From JAJVID01 sp963743425 (lineage in GTDB: Bacteria > Acidobacteriota > Blastocatellia > RBC074), in NCBI GenBank assembly GCA_963743425.1, contig CAVUPU010000004.1:372001-436000 (forward strand): 64,000 bases of DNA. The letters are read 5' to 3'. The notes beneath the pieces were generated by a model. It did not search any database. It was not told the DNA's origin and worked only from the letters and a program-made list of their open reading frames with translations. Shown here in pieces: positions 33,731 to 42,432 of the stretch (the stretch's first letter is position 1; each line of letters starts with the position of its first letter). The position numbers and the translations under genes were made by a program.

Positions 33731-34653
33731 TTACTGCACTGGCCGGCGGAGTCGGCGCGTCAAAATTCCTCGATGGGTTGAGCCGGGTCGCGCCGCCCGA
33801 AGATATCTCGATCATCGTCAACACGGGCGACGACATCGAGATGTTCGGGTTGTACATCGCGCCCGACCTGGACATCGTCACCTACACGCTGGCCGGTATG
33901 GTCAACCCCGAAACCGGCTGGGGGCTGGCCGGCGACACTTTCAACTGCCTCGAACAACTCCTCTGCTACACGCAAACCGAACGCTGGTTCAATCTGGGCG
34001 ACCGCGACCTGGCCGCTCACATTTTTCGCGCGCAGCGACTGAGGCAGGGGCGCTCGCTTTCGGAGATCGCCGAACGGGTGCGGACGGCGCTCGGCGTCAA
34101 ATCGCACATCCTGCCGATGACCGACACCCACACTCCCACGACGATCATCACCGATGAAGGCGAGATGCATTTTCAGGAATACCTGGTCAAACGCCGCGCC
34201 CAACCGAAGGTCACCGGCATCCGTTTCGAATACATCGAATCGGCGGAGCTTGCTCCCGGAGTCGCCGAAGCCATCCTGCGTTCCGACGCCGTCATCATCT
34301 GTCCCAGCAATCCTCTGATCAGCATAGGACCGATCCTGGCCGTGCCGGGCATGCGCGATCTGCTCAAACGCGCGGAAGCGCCGGTGGTCGCGATCAGCCC
34401 AATTGTCGGCGGCGCGTCGCTCAAAGGCCCCACTGACAGAATGCTCGCCGACCTCGGCATGCAGGTCTCGGCGGCGCAGGTCGCGCGGCTTTACTCCGAC
34501 ATCGCCGACGTCTTTATCCTCGACGTCCAGGACGAAGCGGCGAAACCCGAGATCGAAAATTTGGGCTTGAAAGTTTGCATGACCGACACGGTGATGAGCG
34601 GGTTGGAAGAGAAGGTCAGGCTGGCGAAATTCACACTCGAAGCTATTTCGTAA
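33727..34653 (+). CDS. cofD: 2-phospho-L-lactate transferase / FbiA-type F420 biosynthesis enzyme
   Basis: CofD/FbiA joins a phospholactate- or enolpyruvate-diphospho-guanosine to Fo, making F420-0. The N-terminal signature ALAGGVGASKFLDGL with IIVNTGDD is followed by HGLYIAPDLDI-type GLYIAPDLDIVTYTLAG. Other blocks are MTDTHTPTTIITDEG, CPSNPLISIGPILAVPGMRD and AISPIVGGASLKGPTDRM. The 308 residues are typical. It overlaps mqnA by 4 bp. Other F420 genes (Fo synthase, FbiB) are not in the window. Confidence 0.93.
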   Translation: MITALAGGVGASKFLDGLSRVAPPEDISIIVNTGDDIEMFGLYIAPDLDIVTYTLAGMVNPETGWGLAGDTFNCLEQLLCYTQTERWFNLGDRDLAAHIFRAQRLRQGRSLSEIAERVRTALGVKSHILPMTDTHTPTTIITDEGEMHFQEYLVKRRAQPKVTGIRFEYIESAELAPGVAEAILRSDAVIICPSNPLISIGPILAVPGMRDLLKRAEAPVVAISPIVGGASLKGPTDRMLADLGMQVSAAQVARLYSDIADVFILDVQDEAAKPEIENLGLKVCMTDTVMSGLEEKVRLAKFTLEAIS

Positions 34654-34670
34654 GTCTGTCCCGCTCTCGG

Positions 34671-36206
34671 TTATTTCGATTTTACACAAACAAAATTTTC
34701 CGACTCGCCGAGCGCCACGACGCTTATGCCCGGCGCGCTGCTCATTTGCCCGAACGCCTGTTTATCCACAACGGCGACCTGTTCCGGGCAGGAGATGAGC
34801 GCAGCCTTTACGGTGTTCAGGTCGGTGAGATGCGCGCAATATCGATCGGTGTACCAAACGAACTGGCTCATATAATTGTGGTGAAGCTCGCCATACGTAT
34901 AAAGGATCACGCGTCGCGCCGGATTCGAGTTGGCGTCAATGATCGGCGCCAGAGCTTGCATATCATCCGCCCGATATCTCGGGTTCGGAAATAAAGCGGC
35001 CAGAAGTAACGCTATCAGCGCTATAAGGTATCCCAGTTTGACGTATCGCGCCGAACGAATGGAATCGGCCCATCGACTCAAAGGCGCCGCGGCAAGAATC
35101 GCAAAGGCGGGAAAAACCGGCATTATGTACCGAAGCGCCTTCGCCTCGGAAACACTGAATGGGATCAGAACGCAAGCCGCCCAAATGACCAGCAGCGCCG
35201 CCGCGCTATCACGAGAGCGGATTAAACTCCTTACCTGCCAGGTGAGGCCTATCAACATCAACGGAAGCCACGGCCAGTAATGCCGTAAGAGCAGCTTTGG
35301 ATACTCCGCAAACCCAAGCGCGATATGACCAAATCTCCTTCCCTCATCTGAGCGAGTTGGCGCGCCGGTAGGGAGCGTGATTGTGAGGCCCGGTCCGTTG
35401 ACCGACTGGCAAAGAATAATCTCCCTTTGTCGTAAATTGACTTTTCCAGAAATTTTACCAGCGACAAATGAGAAATGCTCATCGAGAAACCGCCTTCCGT
35501 ACAAGACGTATTGTGAGCCGTACCAGACAACCGGCAACGCGATGGAAAGCGCCACTGCGCCGATGAAACTCTTCGAACCGATCAGCGCGCGCTTTCCCGT
35601 AACGAGAAGATGCAGAAATATAATTCCGAGGGGGATCAGACCTAACACTGATCGCGTCAGGATTGCGGCTCCAATTGCGGCTCCGGAGAGCAGGAAAAGG
35701 CCCGGCTCTTTCAGGGCTTTCAGGTAGAGGTAAATCGAGAGTACGAAGAAGAATGTGAATGGAACATCTGTCATAGAGTGCATCGCATACTTGATAAAGT
35801 ATTGCGTGCCACTCAGGATCGCCATACTTAGAACCGGCGGCCAGAAACTGTTGAATAACTCTTTCGCCACCAGGTAGGTTAAAACTATCGTGAGCAGGCC
35901 CGCGAGCGCCGCCGGAAACTTCGCCGCGAAGTCTGTAACGCCAAAGACCTTCATTGACAGAGCTTCCAGCCAGGGAAACATCGGCGGGAATTCGAAGATG
36001 TGATAGCCGTTCAGACCTAAACTCCACCAATCTCCGGCGCGTATCATCTGTTCGCCATAGTGCGCATAGAAAGCGTCATCATATCCGCTCAGGCCGCCCT
36101 TTCGCAGGCTCGAAAATAAGAGAATCGATGAGATTGCAAAGATGATCCAAAATTGAAGCCGTCTATTCTTAAAAAAACGATCGGCGAGAGCAGACACTAT
36201 GGACAT
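34671..36206 (-). CDS. GT39/ArnT-like membrane glycosyltransferase
   Basis: This is a polytopic glycosyltransferase of the PMT family (dolichyl-phosphate-mannose- or undecaprenyl-linked donor type), about 511 residues with ten or more TM helices. The luminal acidic motif is GGLSGYDDAFYAHYGEQM, then YHIFEFPPMFPWLEALSMKV, LLTIVLTYLVAKELF and a C-terminal hydrophobic segment. I chose ATG 36206, MSIVSALADRF; the longer frame upstream reads through the hairpin at 36227-36303. The sugar and acceptor are not determined. It lies between cofD and cca. Confidence 0.85.
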   Translation of the reverse strand: MSIVSALADRFFKNRRLQFWIIFAISSILLFSSLRKGGLSGYDDAFYAHYGEQMIRAGDWWSLGLNGYHIFEFPPMFPWLEALSMKVFGVTDFAAKFPAALAGLLTIVLTYLVAKELFNSFWPPVLSMAILSGTQYFIKYAMHSMTDVPFTFFFVLSIYLYLKALKEPGLFLLSGAAIGAAILTRSVLGLIPLGIIFLHLLVTGKRALIGSKSFIGAVALSIALPVVWYGSQYVLYGRRFLDEHFSFVAGKISGKVNLRQREIILCQSVNGPGLTITLPTGAPTRSDEGRRFGHIALGFAEYPKLLLRHYWPWLPLMLIGLTWQVRSLIRSRDSAAALLVIWAACVLIPFSVSEAKALRYIMPVFPAFAILAAAPLSRWADSIRSARYVKLGYLIALIALLLAALFPNPRYRADDMQALAPIIDANSNPARRVILYTYGELHHNYMSQFVWYTDRYCAHLTDLNTVKAALISCPEQVAVVDKQAFGQMSSAPGISVVALGESENFVCVKSK

Positions 36207-36226
36207 AGAGCGGTTTGCAAATCGTT

Positions 36227-36303
36227 GTAGGGGCAGACCTGTGTGTCTGCCCCGGATTGGGTTTACAGGCGCCACCGGGCCCCACACACAGGTCTGCCCC
36301 TAC
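36227..36303. repeat. Inverted-repeat hairpin between cca and GT39 genes
   Basis: GTAGGGGCAGACCTGTGTGT (36227-36246) pairs perfectly with 36284-36303. It is not clearly built of heptads, so it may belong to a different family. It occupies most of the spacer between cca and the GT39 gene. Confidence 0.85.
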
Positions 36304-36331
36304 CGTATGCGCAATTGCAAGCTGATTTAAG

Positions 36332-37732
36332 TCAGCGCGCATCGTCCCTTTCAATTATTTTTCGCGCCGCTTCGATCGCGTCATCGAGCGTCACTATCTC
36401 TCCGTCGAGTTGCATCCCGTAAACAGCGCGGGTGATTTCGCCGACTCGCGGGCCTGGCTGGAGTCCGAGAGAGAGCAGATGACGGCCCATCAGCAGCGGC
36501 TTTGGCGGGTGTTCTTCGACGCCCAGCGCGCGCGCGCGGGCGATGAACCATTCTTCGGCTTCGGGTTTGAAATCGCCTTTGCGCCCCAGGCAATCGGCGC
36601 GCGCGACCCGGTGGAGCAGATCGAGTTCGGTCTTCAAGGCCAGTCGCCGGAACATCCCGTCGGTTATTGCTTCGGCAGTCTTGAACCACTGATGAGGAAC
36701 GGCGTGAAATTCGACCAGCGCGAGCGTCGCCCGCCGCGCGTCGTAATTGTCGAAGGTGAAAAGTTTGAGCCGGTCGAGAAATCGCTCGGTAATCGCCACG
36801 CCCATCATCTCGTGCTCCCGCGCCTTGATCCGGCCTCCATCGACCTTTGTCGTATACGGCTTAGCCAAATCGTGGCAGAGCGCAGCGAGCATCACCGCGA
36901 TCTGTTTCGGTCGCGACAGATCGTCAATCAGCTTCCGCGCCTCGTCCAGAACCATTCCGGTGTGAATGAAGACGTCGCCTTCAGGATGGGCGACGGGGTC
37001 TTGCGGGCAATCAATCAACGCTTGAATCTCGGGCCAGAGTTTTTCGTTGATTCCGAGCTCGCGCGCCGCCCATAAGCCGATCGAAGGCCGCCGCGATTGC
37101 AGCAGCCATTTTTCAACCTCGGCCCAGATTCGTTCGGCGGGTAGATCGGAAAGGTCAATCGCTCGACATAACTCGATCGTCGCCGGATCAATCGAGTATT
37201 CGAAGCGCGCGGAGAATTGCATCGCGCGCAAAACCCGCAGGCTGTCCTCGACGAAAGTGTTCGGATCGACGACCCGGATGATCCCGCGCGATATGTCTCC
37301 GCGCCCGCCGTAAGGATCGAGGATTTCATCCTTGAGCGGGTCGTACATCATCGCGTTGATGGTGAAATCGCGGCGGCGCGCGGCCTCTTCAAAACTCATC
37401 CACGGGTCGCCCTCGATTACGAAGCCGCGATGCCCCAGACCCGTCTTGGATTCGCGACGCGGGAGACTGACGTCGACAACGAAACTCCTTTGTCGCTCCC
37501 GATCGCGCAACCGGACCTTGTAAACAGTGAACGCTTCGCCGACCGCATCCACCTTGCCGTGCGCTTCGATCAACGAACGCAAGACCGGGGCTTCGAGTCC
37601 GTAAACTTCGATGTCGTAATCAACGTTTTCGAACCCGCGCGCAAAATCGCGCACCCATCCGCCGACGAGCAGCGCCCGCCCGCCCGCTTGCTTAACCGCT
37701 TCGCAGAGTTTGATGACGGCGCTTGAGATCAT
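36332..37732 (-). CDS. cca: CCA-adding enzyme / multifunctional tRNA nucleotidyltransferase
   Basis: It adds or repairs the 3'-CCA end of tRNA. The class II nucleotidyltransferase signature is LLVGGWVRDFARG, and the metal-binding pair is DYDIEVYG. Blocks ARRRDFTINAMMYDPLKDEI and DSLRVLRAMQFSARFEYSID fit poly(A) polymerase/CCA families. A C-terminal HD domain has AALCHDLAKPYTTKVDGGRI and HEMMGVAIT. The 466 residues are the longer HD-containing form. A CCA/poly(A) polymerase split cannot be made from sequence alone. ATG follows GAAGGAC. Confidence 0.9.
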   Translation of the reverse strand: MISSAVIKLCEAVKQAGGRALLVGGWVRDFARGFENVDYDIEVYGLEAPVLRSLIEAHGKVDAVGEAFTVYKVRLRDRERQRSFVVDVSLPRRESKTGLGHRGFVIEGDPWMSFEEAARRRDFTINAMMYDPLKDEILDPYGGRGDISRGIIRVVDPNTFVEDSLRVLRAMQFSARFEYSIDPATIELCRAIDLSDLPAERIWAEVEKWLLQSRRPSIGLWAARELGINEKLWPEIQALIDCPQDPVAHPEGDVFIHTGMVLDEARKLIDDLSRPKQIAVMLAALCHDLAKPYTTKVDGGRIKAREHEMMGVAITERFLDRLKLFTFDNYDARRATLALVEFHAVPHQWFKTAEAITDGMFRRLALKTELDLLHRVARADCLGRKGDFKPEAEEWFIARARALGVEEHPPKPLLMGRHLLSLGLQPGPRVGEITRAVYGMQLDGEIVTLDDAIEAARKIIERDDAR

Positions 37733-37783
37733 GTCCTTCGTCTCTGAATCAGAGCAACCGCCGTTGGCGCATTCAGTTTAACT

Positions 37784-37892
37784 TTAACCATCGGGGGCGA
37801 GCGTTTAGAGTACCGACTTTAGTCGGCGGCGTTCGGGCGCCAGGCCCTGCCGACTAAAGTCGGTACTCTAAACGCTCGCCTCCAATGGTTAA
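37784..37892. repeat. Long inverted repeat between gatA and cca
   Basis: Arms of 46 bp (37784-37829 and 37847-37892) differ at three positions. The core contains GTTTAGAGTACCGACTTTAG. It is not obviously heptad-based but has the same size and position as the heptad hairpins. It occupies most of the 196-bp spacer between gatA and cca. Confidence 0.85.
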
Positions 37893-37928
37893 GGTTTCAT
37901 TCGATGTACCGATGGCAGGCGCGCCGAT

Positions 37929-39353
37929 TTAGGCAATTTCATAAGCGTAGGCCGCGTTGAGCAGCCGCGCTTCGTCGAAGTGGTTCCCGATCAACTGCAT
38001 TCCAATCGGCAATCCCGCGCTCGATTGGCCGCACGGAACGCTGATCGCGGGAACTCCGGCCAGGTTGACCGTCACCGTGTAAATATCGCTCAGATACATC
38101 GCCAGCGGGTCATTCGATTTTTCCCCGATCTTAAAGGCCGGGGTGGGCGCGGTCGGCGTGGCGATCACGTCGCATTTCTTGAACGCCTCGGCGAAATCGT
38201 TCGCCAGCATCGAACGCACGCGCTGCGCCTTCTCGTAGTAGGCGTCGTAATACCCCGACGACAACACGAACGTGCCGAGCATGATTCGCCGCTTGACCTC
38301 GGCGCCGAAGCCCTCATCGCGAGTCTTGCGATACATTTCCGACAGGGCGCGCGCCTCTTCTGCGCGGAAACCGTAGCGAACGCCGTCGTAGCGCGCCATG
38401 TTCGATGAGGCTTCGGCCGTGGCGATAATGTAATAGACCGCGATCACGTATTTCATATGCGGCAGACTGACCTCGACGATCTCAGCGCCGCAATCGGCCA
38501 GTTTGCGAATCCCGGCTTCGACCTTCTCCTTCACCTCCGGATCGAGTCCTTCGCCGAAACATTCGGGCGGCGCGCCCACTCGCAACCCCTTGATGTCGCC
38601 GTTGAGCGCGCCCGGATAATCGGGAACGGCTATATTGGCCGAAGTCGAATCGCGGCGGTCGTGGCCCGAAATGACCTGGAGCGAGCGCGCCGCGTCGCTG
38701 ACGTTATTCGCGAACGGGCCGATCTGATCCAGCGACGAAGCGAACGCTACGAGACCGTAACGCGAGACCCGTCCGTAGGTGGGCTTCAACCCGATGACGC
38801 CGCAGAAGGACGCCGGCTGGCGGATCGAGCCGCCTGTGTCGGAGCCTAACGCGATGGGCGCGTGCCCCGCCGCGACAGTGACCGCCGAACCGCCCGAGCT
38901 TCCCCCCGGCACAAACTCCTGGGCGACAGGATGGCGCACGGGGCCGAACGCCGAGTTTTCTGTCGAACTGCCCATCGCAAATTCGTCCAGGTTGGTTTTG
39001 CCGAGGATGATCGCCCCGGCCTCTTCGAGCTTCTTGACGGCCGTCGCCGTGTAAGGCGGAACGTAATTGCCCAGGATGCGCGAGCCACACGTCGTGCGAA
39101 CGCCGGCTATGAGCATGTTGTCTTTGACCGCGACGGGAACGCCCGCCAGCGGTTTCCGCCGGATCGCCTCTTGAATATCGGCGTCCATCGCGGCGGCCAG
39201 TTTCAAAGCCGATTCGCGGTTGATCGTGATGTAGGCGTTGAGCCGCCCGTTATCTCTTTCGATCCGATCGAGGGCGTCGCGGCAAACCTCGCTCGGCCTG
39301 GCTTCGCCCGAAGCGTAGAGTCTATGAAGTTCGGCGATGGTCAGCTTCATCAT
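37929..39353 (-). CDS. gatA: Asp/Glu-tRNA amidotransferase subunit A (amidase)
   Basis: GatCAB amidates misacylated Glu-tRNA(Gln) or Asp-tRNA(Asn). GatA carries the amidase signature: AVKDNMLIAG (catalytic Lys), GSDTGGSIRQPASFCG (with cis-Ser and nucleophile Ser), and SLDQIGPFANNVSDAARSL. The 474 residues are the usual length. The start is ATG 39353 (MMKLTIAEL); a TTG two codons earlier is less likely. It follows the DUF4440-like gene with almost no gap. GatB is absent from this operon. Confidence 0.93.
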   Translation of the reverse strand: MMKLTIAELHRLYASGEARPSEVCRDALDRIERDNGRLNAYITINRESALKLAAAMDADIQEAIRRKPLAGVPVAVKDNMLIAGVRTTCGSRILGNYVPPYTATAVKKLEEAGAIILGKTNLDEFAMGSSTENSAFGPVRHPVAQEFVPGGSSGGSAVTVAAGHAPIALGSDTGGSIRQPASFCGVIGLKPTYGRVSRYGLVAFASSLDQIGPFANNVSDAARSLQVISGHDRRDSTSANIAVPDYPGALNGDIKGLRVGAPPECFGEGLDPEVKEKVEAGIRKLADCGAEIVEVSLPHMKYVIAVYYIIATAEASSNMARYDGVRYGFRAEEARALSEMYRKTRDEGFGAEVKRRIMLGTFVLSSGYYDAYYEKAQRVRSMLANDFAEAFKKCDVIATPTAPTPAFKIGEKSNDPLAMYLSDIYTVTVNLAGVPAISVPCGQSSAGLPIGMQLIGNHFDEARLLNAAYAYEIA

Positions 39354-39355
39354 TA

Positions 39356-39766
39356 TCAATTCTTAGGTAAATCCACGCCATACGCCAGCGAGAGCGTCCA
39401 TTCGCCTTTATGTTTCACAAAGACATCGGTGAATGCGACTGCGCTCGTCTCCTCCTCGCCTTCGCCGCCTATTGACTTCGCGATCTGCAACCCGGTAACT
39501 ACGGCCATGTTCCCATAAACATTCACCCTCAACTCTTCGCCACGAATCGAAATGATGTTGTAGGGGAACGTAGCGCAGAGTTTGAGGAAATCGTCTCTGG
39601 CGACTTCCTGCCCCGGACTTCGGTAAACGAAATCGTCCGTCAGAACGCGCTCAAGAGCGGCCGTGTCCCGGTTCTTGACCGCGCTGAATATCTCTTCTTC
39701 GAGAAGCAGGATCGCCTGCTGCGCCTCGGTCAAATTTTCGCCGTTTTTGTTCGATGTGGACGGCAT
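39356..39766 (-). CDS. NTF2-like (DUF4440/SnoaL-type) small protein
   Basis: This 136-residue single-domain protein has the NTF2 fold pattern: an N-terminal helix (EEEIFSAVKNRDTAALERVL) then YRSPGQEVARDDFLKL, with the last strand WTLSLAYGVDLPKN. DUF4440 family proteins are of mixed function and no catalytic residue can be assigned. It lies between gatC and gatA, with its ATG 1 bp from the gatC stop and its stop 2 bp from the gatA ATG, so it belongs to the operon. Confidence 0.75.
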   Translation of the reverse strand: MPSTSNKNGENLTEAQQAILLLEEEIFSAVKNRDTAALERVLTDDFVYRSPGQEVARDDFLKLCATFPYNIISIRGEELRVNVYGNMAVVTGLQIAKSIGGEGEEETSAVAFTDVFVKHKGEWTLSLAYGVDLPKN

Positions 39767-39767
39767 T

Positions 39768-40070
39768 TCAACCTCCAATGACTCGTGGAACCAGAAAATG
39801 GCCCTCCTCGTGATCCGGCGCCTGCTCCAGCGCCTTTTGCTGTCCGAGGCTCGGTTCGACCTTGTCATCACGCGTGGCGTAGGAGGTTTCGACCTCGCCC
39901 GCGCTTCGATGACGCCAGGGTTCGACCGCCGACGTGTCAAGCTCGTTGAGCTGATCAACATACTCGACAATCGCCGCAAGCTGATTTGAAAAAAGCTCTT
40001 TCTCTTCGGCCGTCAGTTCCAGGTTGGCCAACGCGGCGACCTTTTCAACTTCAGTCTGTGTGATAGGCAT
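39768..40070 (-). CDS. gatC: Asp/Glu-tRNA amidotransferase subunit C
   Basis: GatC supports assembly of GatCAB. The family core is VEKVAALANLELTAEEKELF, followed by YVDQLNELDTSAVEPWRH. At 100 residues it is a normal GatC. Its ATG directly abuts the heptad array at 40071, so no Shine-Dalgarno sequence sits next to it; GGAGGATAA, the last dciA codons, is 89 bp away across the hairpin. Folding of the hairpin would bring that site close to the ATG. Operon: gatC, DUF4440-like, gatA. Confidence 0.93.
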   Translation of the reverse strand: MPITQTEVEKVAALANLELTAEEKELFSNQLAAIVEYVDQLNELDTSAVEPWRHRSAGEVETSYATRDDKVEPSLGQQKALEQAPDHEEGHFLVPRVIGG

Positions 40071-40157
40071 CAGGTGTCAGGTGTCAGGTGTCAGGTGTCA
40101 GGTGTCAGGTAGTGTCGCTCCCCGGACCCTGAAACCTGACACCTGAAACCTGAAACC
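40071..40157. repeat. Heptad hairpin between dciA and gatC
   Basis: A left arm of five CAGGTGT words plus CAGGT (40071-40110) faces a right arm CCTGAAACCTGACACCTGAA continuing to 40157. The two pair extensively. The hairpin fills the whole 89-bp space between the dciA stop and gatC ATG. Because it has 7-bp words in both arms, it is the clearest example of the family. Confidence 0.9.
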
Positions 40158-40159
40158 TT

Positions 40160-40609
40160 TTATCCTCCATTTCTCTCCAAACATTTCGCCGCCGCGCGCA
40201 GGAACTGTTCACGCAGCGAGTCGTCCTTGATACGGTCGGCGGCGGACCTCAGCTCCGCTTCGATCTCTTCAGTGTGGCGCCACTCGAATCTCTGTTGATC
40301 CGGCGGACGCGAGCCGAGCACGGTTTCGCGGTCGATGCGGAATTCGATGAAGGTCACATAGGCGCCGCCGAGCAGTGAATTGATTCTGAACAGGTACTGG
40401 CCGCTCAACCGCTCCATCTGGTTTTTCCAGGTCGGGTCGAGCGTCGCGATGATCAGACGCTTCTGGTAGAGCCGAAAGGGAACGCAGTTGTATGCGACCT
40501 GCGGGCCTGCCACGGCGCGCCATGCGACAAACGCCGCCTGCTCTCGCACCTCTTCGTTGTCGCCGGAAAGGCGAATCATCATCGGCAGCATTTTGAGCAG
40601 GCTGTTCAT
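40160..40609 (-). CDS. dciA: DciA-like (DUF721) protein
   Basis: DciA/DUF721 proteins help load replicative helicase DnaB. The 149-residue protein shows WRAVAGPQVAYNCVPFRLYQ and KRLIIATLDPTWKNQMERLS, which match the conserved DUF721 core. The C-terminal half is charged. Its start (40609) is 6 bp from the heptad hairpin at 40615-40697; the likely ribosome site GAGGTGA overlaps the stop codon of the cytochrome gene on the other side of the hairpin. It is upstream of gatC. Confidence 0.8.
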   Translation of the reverse strand: MNSLLKMLPMMIRLSGDNEEVREQAAFVAWRAVAGPQVAYNCVPFRLYQKRLIIATLDPTWKNQMERLSGQYLFRINSLLGGAYVTFIEFRIDRETVLGSRPPDQQRFEWRHTEEIEAELRSAADRIKDDSLREQFLRAAAKCLERNGG

Positions 40610-40614
40610 AAAAC

Positions 40615-40697
40615 AGTGGAAAGTGGAAAGTAAAAAGTGGAAAGTCCTATTAAGGACTCACCACTTTCCACTTTCCACTTTTTACTTTCTACTTTCG
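40615..40697. repeat. Heptad hairpin between cytochrome gene and dciA
   Basis: Repeated GTGGAAA words in the left arm (40615-40645) face a right arm of CCACTTT words (40661-40697). A central AGTCCTATTAAGGACT palindrome closes the loop. It fills nearly all of the 93-bp spacer. Confidence 0.9.
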
Positions 40698-40702
40698 ACC
40701 AA

Positions 40703-42292
40703 TCACCTCTTCCTCACTGGCCGCTTAGCGCCGGGCGTTTTTACCGGCGCGGCGGTCTCGGGCTTGAACGAATTCTGGTGCGCGATGACCGGCCAATACT
40801 TCTCGAAGTCGAAGTCGGGACTGTTGTCGCGGTCGTGGCAGACCAGGCAGCTCTGGTTTTTCGACGGCGTTTTGTAATTTCCGGCGGTCGGCGCCTTGAT
40901 GTGTTCGGCGCCGGGACCGTGACAAGATTCGCAATGGACATTGGCGAACTGCGGCGTGGCTTTGACGCTGATAAATCCCTGATCGCGGTAGCCGAGCGAG
41001 TGGCAGCCGACACAGTTGCTGTCGAATATCCTCTGCTTCTCTTCCAGCGCGGCGAAGGCGTGCGAATGGCGCGAATTTTTCCAGACTTCGTATTCGGCCT
41101 TGTGACACTGAGCGCAGGATTCCGAAAGCGCGAACGGCGTATTCAGCGGCTTTCCGGCGATCACTTTGGCCTCTTCTTCGGCCAGTCGCGTCTGAACCAC
41201 GTCGATTTCCTTGCGCGCGCTGGCCGTGATCTCAGCCATCTGCGGGTCGTCAGGGATGATCGAGTCCAGTTCGACGTATCGCGCCGTGAAGCGTTCGACC
41301 ATGCCCTCCGCATCAGTGTAGAACCGCAGCTCGCCAAGATGCTTGGTCTCTCTCGCCGCGTAAACGACCAGCGCGTTGTTGACCTGCTTCGGATTGAAGA
41401 CGATCCCCCGGTCCTCGGCGGCGATGATCAAGTCGAGATCGGCGTTTTGCATCGCCAGCTTGTTGATCGTCTGCAGCTTCAGATAACCGACGATGACGGT
41501 GACATCGGCCTTGTCGCGGACTTCGGCCAAAGCGGCTTTCGCCGAGATGAGCGGATCGTCGATCACGAAACCGCTCTTCGCAACCAGGTCTTTACGCTCA
41601 TCCGGCGCCGCGTCGCTCAAACCGATGAAGGCTATGCGAACCGGTTGAGGCAATCTCTTGCACGTGACCACTTTGATGACGTAAGGCGCGGGACCCGCGC
41701 GACCCTCATCTGCGGCTTTGACATTGGCCGAAATCAGAGTTGACTTTTCCAGTTTGAGTTTCGCGTCAGGCTTCAGCAGAGAGCCGGCGTAAAGCAGGTC
41801 GTGGAAGCCCAGATTGACCACGTCCAGGCTCATCGCCTCGTTCGCGCGGACGATCCAATCGTTCATCAACCTCGCGTCATCGCGCAAATCCGTCCCCTCG
41901 AGGTTCAGGTCGTCGTTGAAGATATATCCGGCGTCAACCTGAAGGATCGCAGCGTCGGGGCTGCGCTTGCGGAAGGCGTTGATGTAGCCCATCCGTCGCG
42001 CCACTCCGCCGAGCGGATGAATCGGACAACCACAAACCTCCAGGTTGCCGCGTACGCCCATCGAATAGAACAGAACCATTCCGTAACCGTCATCCTTGTC
42101 CAAACGATCCTCGAGTGTGCCCGATGGAGCGGGCTTCTTCGCCAGCGCCTCACGATCCTGTTGGTTTTTCTTGGGCGGCTGCGGCGTTTGCGTGAAAGAG
42201 AGGGCGCGCGTCGCAGCCCGATTGATGATTATCGCAGCGAGAGCGAAAAGGCAGACGATCGTCAGTGAGATAATTCGTTTACTGTTAGACAT
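40703..42292 (-). CDS. Metallophosphoesterase-like / tetrahaem cytochrome c fusion protein
   Basis: This exported protein has an N-terminal signal-anchor (RIISLTIVCLFALAAIIINR) and a 5'-nucleotidase-like region (about 60-370), seen in YSMGVRGNLEVCGCPIHPLG, ILQVDAGYIFND, LGFHDLLYAG and VIVGYLKLQ. The metal set is incomplete by eye, so catalysis is unproven. The C-terminal region has four CxxCH haem sites: CAQCH, CVGCH, CESCH and CLVCH, with distal His likely in RHSHAF. It resembles cytochrome c554 proteins. The function could be periplasmic electron transfer coupled to a phosphoesterase-like sensor. It is divergent from the DUF5678 gene. Confidence 0.8.
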   Translation of the reverse strand: MSNSKRIISLTIVCLFALAAIIINRAATRALSFTQTPQPPKKNQQDREALAKKPAPSGTLEDRLDKDDGYGMVLFYSMGVRGNLEVCGCPIHPLGGVARRMGYINAFRKRSPDAAILQVDAGYIFNDDLNLEGTDLRDDARLMNDWIVRANEAMSLDVVNLGFHDLLYAGSLLKPDAKLKLEKSTLISANVKAADEGRAGPAPYVIKVVTCKRLPQPVRIAFIGLSDAAPDERKDLVAKSGFVIDDPLISAKAALAEVRDKADVTVIVGYLKLQTINKLAMQNADLDLIIAAEDRGIVFNPKQVNNALVVYAARETKHLGELRFYTDAEGMVERFTARYVELDSIIPDDPQMAEITASARKEIDVVQTRLAEEEAKVIAGKPLNTPFALSESCAQCHKAEYEVWKNSRHSHAFAALEEKQRIFDSNCVGCHSLGYRDQGFISVKATPQFANVHCESCHGPGAEHIKAPTAGNYKTPSKNQSCLVCHDRDNSPDFDFEKYWPVIAHQNSFKPETAAPVKTPGAKRPVRKR

Positions 42293-42344
42293 AACCCCTG
42301 CTCTATGCTGAAATCAGCGCGTTTCAGAGAACGGTTAGTGTAGA

Positions 42345-42381
42345 CAAAAAGCGTTGTAGCGACAAGCCGCAACGCTTTTTG
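42345..42381. promoter_or_regulatory. Palindrome in divergent promoter region
   Basis: CAAAAAGCGTTG (42345-42356) is the exact inverse of CAACGCTTTTTG (42370-42381). The pair lies between the divergent cytochrome gene (start 42292) and the DUF5678 gene (start 42433). Location argues for an operator or leader structure; a terminator is unlikely in this orientation. Confidence 0.5.
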
Positions 42382-42432
42382 AAACGCAAGCGCATATACT
42401 ATACTGAATAATATGCTTAAAGGAGGTTGGTT

